Below, piece after piece: positions 1 to 10,231 of a stretch of 64,000 bases of DNA. The translations under genes and the position numbers were made by a program. Under the pieces are notes generated by a model. That model did not search any database and had not been told where the DNA came from. It was given only the letters and a program-made list of their open reading frames with translations. Origin of the DNA: Limnanthes douglasii subsp. nivea (lineage: Eukaryota; Streptophyta; Magnoliopsida; Brassicales; Limnanthaceae); NCBI GenBank assembly GCA_036936605.1, contig JAUPFV010000003.1, forward strand, positions 104,913,278 to 104,977,277, written 5' to 3'. Position 1 is the first letter of the stretch. Every line of letters starts with the position of its first letter.

Positions 1-838
1 TAACTTCCATGAAAATATACTAATTTCTCAAGAACTCTGCTACGATTTTAACCTAAATGCCAAAATAAGTAATGTTATCCTAAAAATTGATATGGCTAAA
101 GCCTTTGTAGGTTACCGTTATAGGTTTCTCTTAAACATTATGGCTTATTTTGGATTCAACTCTCCTTTCCTCAACTTGGTGAATAAATGCATCAATAATG
201 TTCAATATTCTATGATTTTTAATGGGAAAATAAAGAGATATTTCATATCTGCAAAGGACCTTGGACAAGGATAACCTCTATCTCCTAGCCTCTTCATATT
301 GGCAGAAGAATATCTTATGGGGGGGATTAAGAAAATTTCAGAAGAAAACTACTATACAAGATACAAGACAAAAGGAGATTAAAACATTCATTGTCTTACT
401 TTTGCCGACGATTTCATGATCTTCATCAATGGCTATGTCTCCTCAATTCATTAGATCAACAGGTTCTCGTCACATTGCCAGAAATAACATGCCAGTTTAT
501 TAACAATGATAAATTTAAAATTATTGTCTCTAATAAAATGCATATTAAGAGGATTCATAATCTAGAAAAACTGTTGGGATTCAAGTATAGTAATATGTCT
601 TTCAAATATCTGGGCTCCTCTATCAGTACTTCTAACAGGATCAACAATTTTAAGGAACTAATTTCAAAGATCATAGACAAAATCACAGAACGAGACAACA
701 ATCTTCTCTTCTTTGGTGGCAGATTAATCCTAGTACAATCTATCATAACTACTTATCCTACATATCTTATTCAGCATACCATCATTCCTCAAGCTGTAAT
801 CTCCAGAGTTGATAAACTCTACAACAAGATTCCATAAG
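1..838 (+). pseudogene. LINE reverse transcriptase domain, frameshifted
   Basis: The translation moves between frames but keeps the order of plant LINE RTs. A KIDMAKAF motif (normally KLDMAKAYDRV) lies at about 85-110, and a GQG-x-PLSPSLF-like motif at about 265-292. The catalytic FADD is at 401-412 in the frame out of register with the 391-837 reading frame. The thumb-side segment has YLGSSIST and FFGGRLILVQS within 600-740. Enzymatically this would be the target-primed reverse transcriptase. The stop inside the GQG box and the frameshift at FADD rule out a functional protein. Family identification is secure, the exact clade is not. Confidence 0.9.
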
Positions 839-916
839 GAAACAAAGAGAATAATCAAGCAATCAACTGATCTAATTGAGGAAGGCTATGCAAGACGTAT
901 GAAGAAGGTGGGCTGA

Positions 917-1500
917 ATGTTAAAATACTTGAAGATTTCCAAGAAATATACTCTTAATTGCAACAAGACTCACCCTATAATTGCTCCCATTCGTACTAGA
1001 AAATCAAAGGTTTGGACCAGGCTCAGAAATGTAAGAGACAAAGCAGAGAAGTTCATATTTTTGAATCCGGGTATTGAAAAAGTAGGCTTCTGGATGGATC
1101 GTTGGTGTTCATCAAATCCAGGCATCTACTTCAATGAAACAAAGGATAAAAGTTGGTATGAACATTTTGAAAGAACTGAAGTTAACCAATTCTAGGTTAA
1201 TGGTGAAATGAATACTGATAGACTTAAATATATAGTCATAAGTACACAAATCTCTAAAATTCATAAGATTACTCTCAACACTAATAGATATACAATAGAG
1301 TGGGCTCTCTCATTGGATGGTTCTTTTATTACTACGAACACCTAGAATGTAATCAAAACTAAAGGAAATATTTTTTAACCTATTCAATACGGTATGGAAC
1401 TCGATTAGCCCTAGGAAATGTTCATTTTCCTTGCTTCTAAGTGCCAGTTTTGTAGCAACATGGAAATATCTAATCATGTTCTAGTTTAACGTTAGCACTC
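917..1500 (+). pseudogene. LINE zf-RVT (zinc-binding RT-associated) region, broken
   Basis: The frame at 917-1195 contains SKVWTRLRNVRDKAEKF and GFWMDRWC, which correspond to the linker of plant LINEs between the RT and the zf-RVT domain. Further on, around 1435-1480, a CQFCSNMEISNHVL segment supplies the C-x2-C-x7-H spacing of zf-RVT. In intact elements this domain is thought to help nucleic-acid binding. Stops at about 1195, 1342 and 1378 break it. Assignment rests on motif order after the RT upstream and before the RNase H downstream. Confidence 0.75.
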
Positions 1501-1809
1501 ATGGGTTGTATGTATCTATTTTAGCTCACTTTTCAACATTCACATCACAAAGAACATGACATTTCCTCACTTAATCAGATCCCGATATTAGTTAACAACA
1601 AAAGAATGTGACATCAGAACATCTTTCCTCCTATTATCTCACGGGAAATCTGGTATTCTCGAAATAAAAAGAAACAGCAAGAGCAGAATTCTAACTCTAA
1701 GACCATAATAGATAATGTAATCTACATCTTAACTTGTATGGACAATGCTAAACTTCTCAAGAAAGTTCATTGAGGCGGAGATTGTAAGGTTTCTGCTAAT
1801 CTTGGATGT

Positions 1810-2100
1810 GTGAACCATCTATCTAAACCTGAAATCCCTTTATCTCTCAAACGTAATATTCCGAAAGTCAATCGATTTAAACTTAATACGGATGGTGCTT
1901 GCTGCACCTATAGTGAGTCCATCATAGAAAGTCTAGTAAAGGATCATATTATTCTAGGATTTCGTAGGTTATATGGCAAAAATCTCCCTATTATCGCTGA
2001 GTGCAGAGCCTTGTTGGATGTCTTACTCATTTGCAACTCAAATAAGATTACTAATCTCGACATAGAAACATAATCAAATATCTTAGTTGAGATTCTTCTT
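1810..2100 (+). pseudogene. LINE RNase H domain (RVT_3-like), third catalytic Asp lost
   Basis: The frame has KLNTDGACC at about residues 24-32, matching the first catalytic Asp of the RNase H of plant LINEs (KLNxDGA). AECRALLD follows, matching the conserved AExxAL with the catalytic Glu. The third motif, normally ETDS, reads ET-stop-S at about 2062-2075, so a nonsense codon sits exactly where the catalytic Asp is expected. It follows the RT and zf-RVT regions in the right order. Non-functional, but the assignment is good. Confidence 0.8.
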
Positions 2101-2726
2101 AAAGGGAAATCTACTTGATTTCTTGAGCCTCTTATCAGTTGCTGTAGGAAATTTATAAGCTCCACAATCTCTATATCTCATATATTTTGTGAGAAAAATA
2201 ACAGAAAACTAGATAGCCAAACAAAGTCTAACAGACAGAAAAAACTTGGATTTCAACCTACCTCAGTCACCTAATACTCTTCGTGCTATAACCTTCCTTG
2301 AGAGTCTAGGTATTGGTTAGATCAGAAGCAACTTTTCATCCTAATTTCAGCAAGTTATTACTTGATTCACTGTTGGCTCCTCAAATCTTTTTCAGTCAAT
2401 AATTGATGCTCTAGTTTGTCAGTAGTGGAAGAAATTCTAGAGCTTCTATATCTTGAAACCGATTTCTTGGTCTCTTCTTCGATCTCTCCCAACAAGTTGT
2501 TTAAGAATTCGATCATGGTTGCTAGCTTCAAAATTTCTATATGGAAATCAAATTTGTCCTTCTCCTTCAGCTACATATCTTCAATGATGGCAAATTAGAT
2601 TTTAGACAATTATAATTACCTCTTGTGTCGGTAAAGTTTTTTTGACTTTCGGACTAATTTTATTAAGTACCCTGTACTTTTCAAGTTATCTTAATAAAGG
2701 CAATTGATTGAGTTAAAAAAAAAATT

Positions 2727-3074
2727 AAGTCTAAAACTAATTTTAATATATTTTTTACAAAAACGGTATTCTTTTTTTCATTCAATTAGATATATAATTA
2801 AAAATTAAAAATTATTTTTTGGTTTAATTTTTTAGATTTTTTTAAATATTTAGACGACTTAAGTTCGTACATTTGTCCATTGTTGTGTACTTATGATTTT
2901 ACTTGGTAAGTTTAATTTTATTTCAAAAATTATTTATTATTATTGTTATTGTTATGTCTTTTTATTAAAAAGTAAATGAACTTAAAAGTATTTGTTTTAT
3001 TCTCTTAACAAAAAAAATCAATAAAATATTTATTAGGAAGTTGACATGACAAACTGAAAATAAAAAAATCAGCC
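2727..3074. other. AT-rich intergenic spacer
   Basis: This is a low-complexity T- and A-rich stretch between the LINE tail and the SINE-like copy. I see no coding potential, terminal repeats or RNA gene in it. Confidence 0.6.
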
Positions 3075-3330
3075 CCAATAGGGTAGCCGAGTTGGTGGAA
3101 TAAGGTTTCTTCGTTTGAACCTAATCTTGTGAGATTTATGTTCGGTTTGAACCTGTCACATTGTGGGGTTTATCTTAGACGTTGCAAAACATTGGTTTGC
3201 AGTCTATTGCGTTATATTTTGCACTACTTGATGCCGTTTCCTCCAATTTTTTTGAAAATAATCAATTTATTGGTTATAAAAATGCGAATACATGAAAAGA
3301 AAAATTATCTAAAATCAAATTAAAAATTAA
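3075..3330 (+). mobile_element. tRNA-derived SINE-like element, copy 1
   Basis: TAGCCGAGTTGG at 3084-3095 fits the Pol III A-box consensus (TRGYNNARNNGG) and sits in a GGGTAGCCGAGTTGGTGG context shared with two other copies in this window, on the minus strand near 22080 and 54460. A degenerate B-box-like GGTTTGAACC lies about 55 bases on. The 3' boundary is uncertain; I place it near the A-rich stretch at about 3300-3330. Pol III would use the internal promoter, but decay of the B-box makes activity unlikely. Confidence 0.55.
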
Positions 3331-3536
3331 ATTACATTAACCATTCTAAGATTCTCATAAGTGGTGTCAGCTCTGAATCGATCCGGGTATCGTTTCTAGG
3401 GCTCTCATTCATAGATCACGGGTGGGCCGCAAAACGTAGTGATCCGACCCGACCCGTATCTCTAAGTCTACAGGCACGATTGTCGTCCGTTTGTGGTCGT
3501 TGTACTAGGAAACCCTCTCTCGTAGCTCCAGTCTCT

Positions 3537-3544
3537 AAACCCTA
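3537..3544 (+). promoter_or_regulatory. telo-box (AAACCCTA) in the 5' leader
   Basis: AAACCCTA lies 35 bases before the start codon at 3579. Telo-boxes near transcription starts are known in plants for genes of ribosome biogenesis, translation and cell proliferation. The surrounding 3400-3578 is visibly richer in G and C and pyrimidines than the flanks, as expected of a promoter and leader. I see no clear TATA box. A related AAACCCTCTCTC lies at about 3510. Confidence 0.5.
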
Positions 3545-3578
3545 GAGCTTGAGAGAAAATTCTTAAACCTAATCCTAG

Positions 3579-4118
3579 ATGAAGACAGTTTCTGGGAAAA
3601 TCACATCCACAAAACCGACATCTCTATCGAATGCGGCTAGGATCCTCTCCAAATTCGCCTCCTCCGAAATCGGCGCGTCTCAGGCCATCGGAGCTTACCT
3701 ACGACGCGCCTCCTTCGCATTCAACGAGTTAGACCAGCTCCACAATGAGCTTAAGTCTCCGGCGGAGGGAAAGCAGAAGGTGGATACAATCGACGAGTAT
3801 TATGCGAACGGGAAAGTAGAGGAGGGATCGAAGGAGGAGGAGATAATTGAGGCTGATGGAGGTAAAGTGGCAACTGAAAGGGGAGTCGAGAGAGGTATAA
3901 ACAGTGAGAGAAAAAAACACAAGAAGATGAAGAATGTTGAGAAAAATAGCCATGGTGCCAAATTTGAGGTAATTCATGAAGTGAAAAATGAAGACCAGAC
4001 GGTAGAGAAAAAGAAGAAGAGAAAGAAAACCTACGAGGTCCGAGAAGGAGGTGATATGGGCTCCGAGGACAACAAGAGCAAGAAAAAGAAAATCAAAATC
4101 AAAACTGAAGATAGCTAA
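3579..4118 (+). CDS. lysine-rich, probably nuclear protein (179 aa), function unknown
   Basis: This is the only intact non-transposon reading frame that looks like a host gene. The ATG at 3579 is fixed by an in-frame TAG immediately before it (3576-3578). Residues 1-60 are alanine-, serine- and leucine-rich and look helical (for example LSNAARILSKFAS and IGAYLRRASFAFNELDQLH). From about residue 65 the protein is acidic and then strongly basic, with lysine clusters such as KKHKKMKN, KKKKRKK and KSKKKKIKIK that look like nuclear or nucleolar localisation signals. There are no membrane segments or signal peptide. Codon composition is more GC-rich than the neighbours. It resembles the small plant proteins annotated only as lysine- or glutamate-rich or 'SRP40-like', but I cannot name a function. 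The telo-box would fit a nucleolar or growth role, which is inference. No intron is needed. Confidence 0.8.
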   Translation: MKTVSGKITSTKPTSLSNAARILSKFASSEIGASQAIGAYLRRASFAFNELDQLHNELKSPAEGKQKVDTIDEYYANGKVEEGSKEEEIIEADGGKVATERGVERGINSERKKHKKMKNVEKNSHGAKFEVIHEVKNEDQTVEKKKKRKKTYEVREGGDMGSEDNKSKKKKIKIKTEDS

Positions 4119-7100
4119 AATTGTGGTGGTTTCGGTTTAGGGTCGATATCGGGTTGCAGGGTAAATTTCTCCTTGTAATTTATGCTAAGTTGTTGATTGC
4201 AATGAGAATCTTATTTCTTATTAGTTCAGTTTCTGGTTATTTTCGCTAATCTTTAGTTATTTTCAAGTTCTAGCATGAATTCATTGTAGTTTATTATCCA
4301 GATTTAGGAGTTCTTATCAGATTAGTCAGTTGACTTGGTTGTCATTAAGGTAGTAGATTAGCCATTTTGGCCAGATTCCCTAGTTGGTTTGTTTAACATT
4401 AGCTCTTGAGTGAATGTTAGGCAACTTAATTTCATAGTTGCAGTTCTTCTGCTGATACACAAGGGAAAAGACCTCCTTTGTGTAGCAGCCATGGAAAAGG
4501 CCCTTCCCTGGCTTTTACTGAGGGAAGAGAGTTGACTTCATCCAAACACACATTGACCCGAACTGTTATTCAGTTTACACAGCACTCGTTGATTCCTGTT
4601 TGGGAGAGAGGTATTACTGATCTGACATCCGAACCGGAGAATGGATGCTTTTTTTATATTGTCATCTAGGCCTATTCTTAAATGATAAATCTACGAATGA
4701 ATGACATATGGCTTTGTATCCGGGTGGAATTCATCTGAAGAAAAAATAGTTATAAACATTACTCATATACGGACTGTCTTGGGTATTCTAGAAGTATTAT
4801 ATAGTATATTAGAAGGTCTTAGAAGACTATTGTACTTTCTTTAACACGTCAGCTTTATTTTCCTGTCTTGACTTAGGCTGGATATTTGAGTGATGTCATT
4901 GCTTGCTTGGCCCAGCTTCCTCTTATTAGGGTCGTCCAAGTACTTAGGAGATTCTTCATTCTCAAGTCTTCATCCTTCTTTAGTCTGTCCTGAATCTGTC
5001 CAGTTTGCTAAATAATCCTCTTCTTTAGCTCTCTATATCCATGGCTTTAGGGTGTCATAATATATAATGCAAGTTCCTTCAATCAAGCTTGAGCTGTTTC
5101 CATTAGCACATGAGTCGCTGCCACACTGTTTCTTGCTTTTGGGGTCATCATCAATGACGTATAGGGTTGTCGTCACACTATGTCTTGTTTTTGGGTCATC
5201 ATCAATGATAAGTAGTGCAGCTGTTCTTAGTGATGAGCCTTTACCTCTAGAATTATGATATATGACCCCTAAGGGAATATGGCCTCATCACAAACTAAAT
5301 TCGCTTGGAATACACCAAATCCACCAGATTCTGAAGTACTTCCTTGTATTTCACAGAATTATAATTTCTTTAGCTGATTCTGAAACATCATATTGTCATT
5401 CCTAAATTTCATTCATTCTGATCTTATGTAAAATCAGTAGAATTGAGGTTATATGCAAGTTCATGAAAAAAAAGTACGCTTGTTGAGTACATATATAATT
5501 TGCACTTTTTGGCTAGTATTAACATCCTTTGTTGAAAGAAATTTTGATTACTCTGTAAACTACTTCACTGTAGGTGTGTTTATTACTAGTTTCCTTCATG
5601 AAAGGCTCTTTACTGTATGGTCTATCCAAACTTCCAATATTGTGTTGCAAATCTAATTCCTTGTGTCAGGCTCCTGACAGAATCATGCTTTTCGTTTTAA
5701 TTATGGGTTTGTTCTTTTTGTTGATTACCCTGCGTATATTCCCAGTCTCTTTTCCAATGGGAAATAATGAACAAGTTTTTCTTGAGCTCGAAATTAAAAT
5801 GTAAAGTTAAGGCCCGTGGGGCTGCAGTCAATCAGAATACAACTGCAGTTGATTACGCTATAGAAATGTGTATGTTAGATAATTTGATGTTTGGCGTTGA
5901 TTTCTCCTTTGCGTGAAAACACGGTAAGTTGTATATTGCATGGATAATTTCCCATTGTAAGTTGCGGTTGATGATCTTTCTATTTTATGAGGGTTTTGGT
6001 GACATCTAGAATAAGTTTGTGTAGAATATTGATTAGAAGGTACTATCAGCCAAGACCAATGTAGAGGTTGATTTTTCGGTGACAAGGGAAACTTGATGGA
6101 AAGTTCTGAAAGCACCATTAGAGACCATAAGAGCAAGACAGCTACATCTTCATTGAACCTTTCTTAAAGTTTGCATTTTCTTTTATTGTACCCGAGTTTC
6201 CTATTTCGGATAACATTTGCTTTGTGTTTTGAGGATTCCAAAATAATGGCTTTCGAACTCTTAGGAGTTGGTTTCACTAGGAGCAAGGAAATCAATGTTA
6301 GTCGAAGCATTTTGACTGTTCACTTGGGCAAGAAAACCGGGTCTCTTGGGCATGTCTGCTCCTTACAATCAAGAAGGTGTAGAGATAATCACAATCCACC
6401 GATGGAATCTACTGTCTCATTTGATAGCATAGCCAAGGTAACACCAATTGCATCAACGTGTGCAGCCTGAAATTTCTTATAGACCGTTCATGGGCAAAGA
6501 TGTACACGCTTTGAAGTTAGCATGCAGTGAACTTTAAGTAACAAAGGAAATTTCTATCAATGTAGAACACATCACTAATAGATTCCCAGGTGAACTAGTG
6601 GATGTTTCTTGTGACTTTCCGAAGGCACCAAGTTCCTGGTGGAGTGATAGAAAAGAACAGTTTTGGTAGAGCCTCAAACATTTATGAGGGTCAGTCATGG
6701 CGAGCCGAGGAATCCATTCGTTAGGCTCATTACTTGGGTTTCATGACTTTTTGTCTGTGATTGTAACATAATAGCGACATCAATTTTTTCTGTTTGATCT
6801 TAGTTTTATATTGTAATGAAAGCTGTTGGTCTTTCAACCATGTTTATATATGAAAAACTTTACTTTCTTTGATATCTACTTGTAATATCTTAGCACACAA
6901 GTGTTTGTTCCTAAGTCATTGTAGCAAAACTATATACTATGTTCAAGATTCCTCATCTATGAATCATAAACAGCACCAGTCATGTTGAATTTAATTCTCT
7001 TATGCTTAATCTTGAAAAACAGGATAATTTATAGATTACAATTACAACTGATACTTTGTCTCCATCAAAGTCTCCATACAAACACCAACTGTTTTTCCTA

Positions 7101-7186
7101 GTCTCCATCAAAGTCTTCACTCCATATGCACGCATCAAGAACATGCATTTTCAGAGTTCAAGAATTGATTTTTTTCCCTTTCTGGT
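4119..7186. other. 3' flank of the lysine-rich gene, no recognisable gene
   Basis: About 3 kb of moderately AT-rich sequence. The first part may hold the 3' UTR of the upstream gene. A stretch at 6170-6700 stays largely open in shifting frames (for example VDVSCDFPKAPSSWW at about 6600-6645, between stops), suggesting decayed coding sequence, but I recognise no family. No TE termini were found apart from the short tandem duplication at 5114-5220. Confidence 0.4.
5114..5220 (+). repeat. two-copy tandem duplication, about 52-55 bp
   Basis: Unit 1 (5114-5168) and unit 2 (5169-5220) share GTCATCATCAATGA with matching flanks (CACACTRTKTCTTGYTTTT upstream). They differ by a few substitutions and small gaps. 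It is a local non-coding duplication of no obvious function. Confidence 0.7.
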
Positions 7187-7760
7187 ATGAAATTATTTAT
7201 ATCAAGAAGAAAGACGGACGATATTTTAATACCTGCCTATCATCATGACCCTTGCTTGAGGAGTAGTCCTTGGCGACTTGTTAACGTCGAGCCATCCACA
7301 ATCTTAAGCCTGCTTACACCCAGAATCGTAAGGTCACGGTTCACCTTTTGCCCACGTGGGCTCTGCCATGATAATACCATATCTAGATTACAGTGTCTTT
7401 GCAGAAATGCTCGATCGACTTGGTATTGCTAGGGTGCCTAGGTGGATTGCTAATTACTGTTTGCCTCTATACATTCAAGTTAAATAATTTCTCTTTACAT
7501 TGCTTGTAGTTCAAGAAATACTTTTATTGAGGAGTCTTCGCTCGCTGCCAAGCAGCCAACTTCGATGCAACTCAAGACCTCTTAAGGATGCTTGTAGCAG
7601 TAGAAGGTAGTAGAAGGGTTGTGATCGGCATTGGTGGCTATCAGTGCATGATGGCCTTTGGAAGTGGGAAGGCAATCTTTTCAAGTACGAAAACTCCTTC
7701 CAAAGCTTCCGGCAGTATATCCTGTTCATGGCCATAAGTTTTAGAAAAATCAAAAGGCTT
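7187..7760 (-). pseudogene. GMC oxidoreductase (HOTHEAD / mandelonitrile lyase-like) C-terminal pseudogene
   Basis: Reading the minus strand in three frames gives the C-terminal GMC_oxred_C domain of plant glucose-methanol-choline oxidoreductases in the correct order. Near 7740-7640 there is EKIAFPLPKA, near 7620-7560 NPSTTFYCYKHP, near 7425-7395 FCKDTV followed by a W-x-YHG histidine box (7380-7360), near 7310-7280 LRLWM/KIVDGST, and near 7265-7225 SPRTTPQARVMMIGRY. The family uses FAD to oxidise alcohols, or to cleave cyanohydrins in mandelonitrile lyases. HOTHEAD-like members act in cuticle fatty-acid oxidation. The catalytic-region histidine box is still visible, but at least three frameshifts and several stops disrupt it. 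The FAD-binding N-terminus is absent from the window, so this is a truncated or processed copy. Confidence 0.85.
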
Positions 7761-7802
7761 TGGCTAAATCATAATCCAGGGTGTTATCACCATCCCAAAC
7801 AA

Positions 7803-7856
7803 AAGAGAATTCTGTTAATTTTTAATTTTAAGAGAATTCTGTTAATTTTTAATTTT
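7803..7856 (+). repeat. perfect 27-bp tandem duplication
   Basis: Two identical 27-base units, 7803-7829 and 7830-7856, each containing AGAGAATTCTGTTAATTTTT. The identity suggests a recent slippage or duplication event in an otherwise decayed AT-rich spacer. Confidence 0.9.
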
Positions 7857-8189
7857 TTACTATTTTATATTTTGACTTAAAAATATTATTTTGTTTCTTG
7901 TGGAAATGGTTACACTTAGCTAAAAATGGTAAAACACAAATTTTGTAACTTAAACCTTTTAATTATATACAAAACCTAATTTTTTTTTATAAAAACTCAA
8001 ATATTTTCAAAAACAACAAAACCTCCGAAACAAACCTTCAAAAATGTCCAAAACATAAAAAATGATTTTCAAACGGAAAGCGAGAAAAAAATTTTGGTGG
8101 TGGACCTAAAACTCTAAATGAGTTAATCTTTCTATTCAATTTGTTATAAAGTTTCCATTTTCGTAGTTCTTCCCGATTTAGAAAGAACT

Positions 8190-8515
8190 GTAACCTTCTA
8201 GTTCCGCCCGTTGAAAAGCTCTCTCCAACGGGACGATTATTTTTCTCAGGATTAAATTTGGCCCCGCCGGCTTAGACAAGACCAAGCACCGGTCTTGTCG
8301 AGTCCCTCCCGTCGGTGTGTGAAAAGTCAACTCGACGTCCTTTATGCCCATCCCCGTTGGGGGGAGTACTAATTTTTTTTTTGAAAAATATAGTTTTATT
8401 TTTAGCCGTACCCGACGGAGGCGAATCTTCCAGCCACCGGTGGGAAACTATTCTGTCGGGTTGGAATTTCCTCTGCCCGGTGCGTAGGGTCTGCTACCGA
8501 CGGAGTGGTAATACT
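8190..8515. repeat. GC-rich patch with two stem-loops and CCGACGG words
   Basis: This is a locally GC-rich island in AT-rich DNA just upstream of the MULE coding region. It contains CCCGTTG (8207-8213) paired with CAACGGG (8226-8232), and GACAAGACC (8275-8283) paired with GGTCTTGTC (8291-8299), both perfect. CCGTCGG/CCGACGG words recur near 8309, 8408 and 8497. It is probably a subterminal region or untranslated part of the MULE or another DNA transposon. I could not find a matching inverted terminus. Confidence 0.5.
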
Positions 8516-8565
8516 TAAAAATCTAATATACTTTTCATGATTGTATTTTGGCTATGTAGGAGGAG

Positions 8566-10197
8566 AAGCTTATTGATTCTGGATTGGTAAGAGAAGAGTC
8601 TTGCTCAGTCGATTATAGTCATATGTTCAACAAAAAATCCCACGACACGCAACAAAAATTTATTGATTGGGTTAAGCTTACCGCAATGAAGAACAAGTTT
8701 GTAATTATTTTAAGACGTTGTGACGATTCCAAAAGCTGGGAAAACTCCTACAATAATATTTGTGTGCGAGAGATTCAGAAAGTACACAAAGTTGGTGGAA
8801 CCAAATGATCTTAAAAGGAAGTCTACTAGGACCAAGAAATGTGGATGCCCTTTCGCCCTCAAAGGAAATAAGGTAGATGATGATTTATGGTCTTTAGAGG
8901 TCGTATACGGATTTCACAATTTACGAGACTACAAAATTCAGTGAAATTCATTAGTACTTGGGACGATTGTCCAAAGAAGAGTTGGATTTTGTAGTTAGTT
9001 CTATGAAAATGAGATCGTCCTCGTGATATTCTTGACGGAGTAAAAAAAATAAACCCTAAGAATTTGTCGTCCACACGCACCGTGTACAATGCTCAACTAA
9101 AACAACGGAAGATCGAGAAAGGTAGTTGGTCGCAATTCCAATAATTTTTAGGTGAACTGAAAATGTTAAACTATTACGAATGACATAGATCATGCAAAGA
9201 TGGAAACAGTATCATATGCGAACTTTTCTTCACACACCCGATTAGTTTGGATTGTTACGGACGTCTTAAAATGTGATAATAATGGATAACACATACAAGT
9301 AGTAAAATACGGGATGCCATTGTATGAGGTTGTTGGAGCCAACTCTACTGGGAAGGCTTTCTACATCTGATTTGCGTTTACGTCTAAAGAGAAATTCGAG
9401 AGCTACAAATGGGTGTTGGAATGTTTACACTATTTGATGGTAACTCACTCCCTCGAACCATTCTCCATTTTTTTGGTGGATAGAGACTTTGCATTGGTGA
9501 AGGAGGTCGATGAAATATTCCCCGATGCAACACACATGTTGTGTCGATGACACATTAACATGAATAGAGAAAATGAAAAAAATCATCAACGAAGAAAAAG
9601 TGCCCAACAAATTTATGAAAGTGTGGAATCAAATGATGTTGGCGGTACGAAGCTATCATACAGTAACTATCGGTAAAAAATTCTCTGTGACTTCAAACAA
9701 TATCCGAAAGTAATCAAATACACCAAAAGTTGGTTAAGGCCGTACGATAAGTTTTTCACGTGGAGAACTAAGAAGTCGTTGAATTTGGGTAATCAAACCA
9801 CTAACATCGTGGAGAGCGCTCATTCCACCCTCAAGCGTTTCCCTGGTACGAGAAAAGGTAACTTTGAGTATTTTTGGTTGGAGGTGCATACTTTGATCGA
9901 ATTTCAACACAGGGACATCGAAGCCTCATTTGAAAAGAGTCGATTGTTAGCCTTACATAAATTTTCTAACAATGTGTACCAGAAGCTAAAAAAACGTCTC
10001 CCACTATGCTTTGGAACTTATTTTTGATGAAGTAGAATGTTCTCGAAAAATGACATTCGCGCACGGCATGCCTTGCAGATGTGCAATATGAACTACGCAC
10101 GGTATACCTTGTTTGCACGATATTTACGAATTTGTTCGCAATGGCTTAAAGGTGCCCTTACATTTATTTCACGATCATTGGAAGAGGTTAGACATAG
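8566..10197 (+). pseudogene. MULE (Mutator-like) transposase, frameshifted and interrupted
   Basis: Fragments in several frames follow the MURA-like order. The N-terminal region (FIDWVKLTAMKNKFVIILRR) starts at about 8640. A FAR1-type cluster with KKCGCPFALKG is at about 8835-8870. A PRDIL...STRTVYNAQ segment lies near 9020-9095 and an FFTHPIS segment near 9220. The catalytic core has MDNTYK (first Asp, about 9280), MPLYEVVG, FLVDRDFALV (second Asp, about 9470) and FPDATHMLCR. TTNIVESAHSTLKRF sits in the frame at 9779-10027. A SWIM zinc finger (CRC at 10074-10082, HGIPCLH at 10098-10118) and the VPLHLFHDHWKRLDI tail end near 10195. Such transposases cut and paste Mutator elements. At least five frame changes and stops kill this copy, and a LINE replaces sequence after about 10197. 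Confidence 0.9.
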
Positions 10198-10231
10198 TTG
10201 TCCATACCCTATAATCCGAAAAATGGTCCCC

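Larger units (their letters stand above)
1..2726 (+). mobile_element. LINE (non-LTR retrotransposon), 3' portion, decayed
   Basis: The left edge of the window lies inside a plant L1-type LINE. Read on the plus strand it gives, in order, a reverse transcriptase with the FADD catalytic box, the conserved post-RT segment, a zf-RVT zinc-binding region and an RNase H domain. It ends in a 3' tail at about 2680-2726 (an AATAAAGG-like segment followed by ten A). Many stops and frameshifts separate the pieces, so the copy is inactive. The 5' part (ORF1, endonuclease) lies outside the window, so the target-site duplication cannot be checked. Confidence 0.9.

Noticed and set aside
3729..3977. 82-residue minus-strand frame
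   Set aside because: Shadow of the lysine-rich gene on the opposite strand.
8198..8235. Helitron 3' terminus (hairpin followed by CTAG on the minus strand)
   Set aside because: The hairpin and spacing are suggestive, but the base after CTAG is A rather than the expected T, and no 5' TC end or helicase was found.
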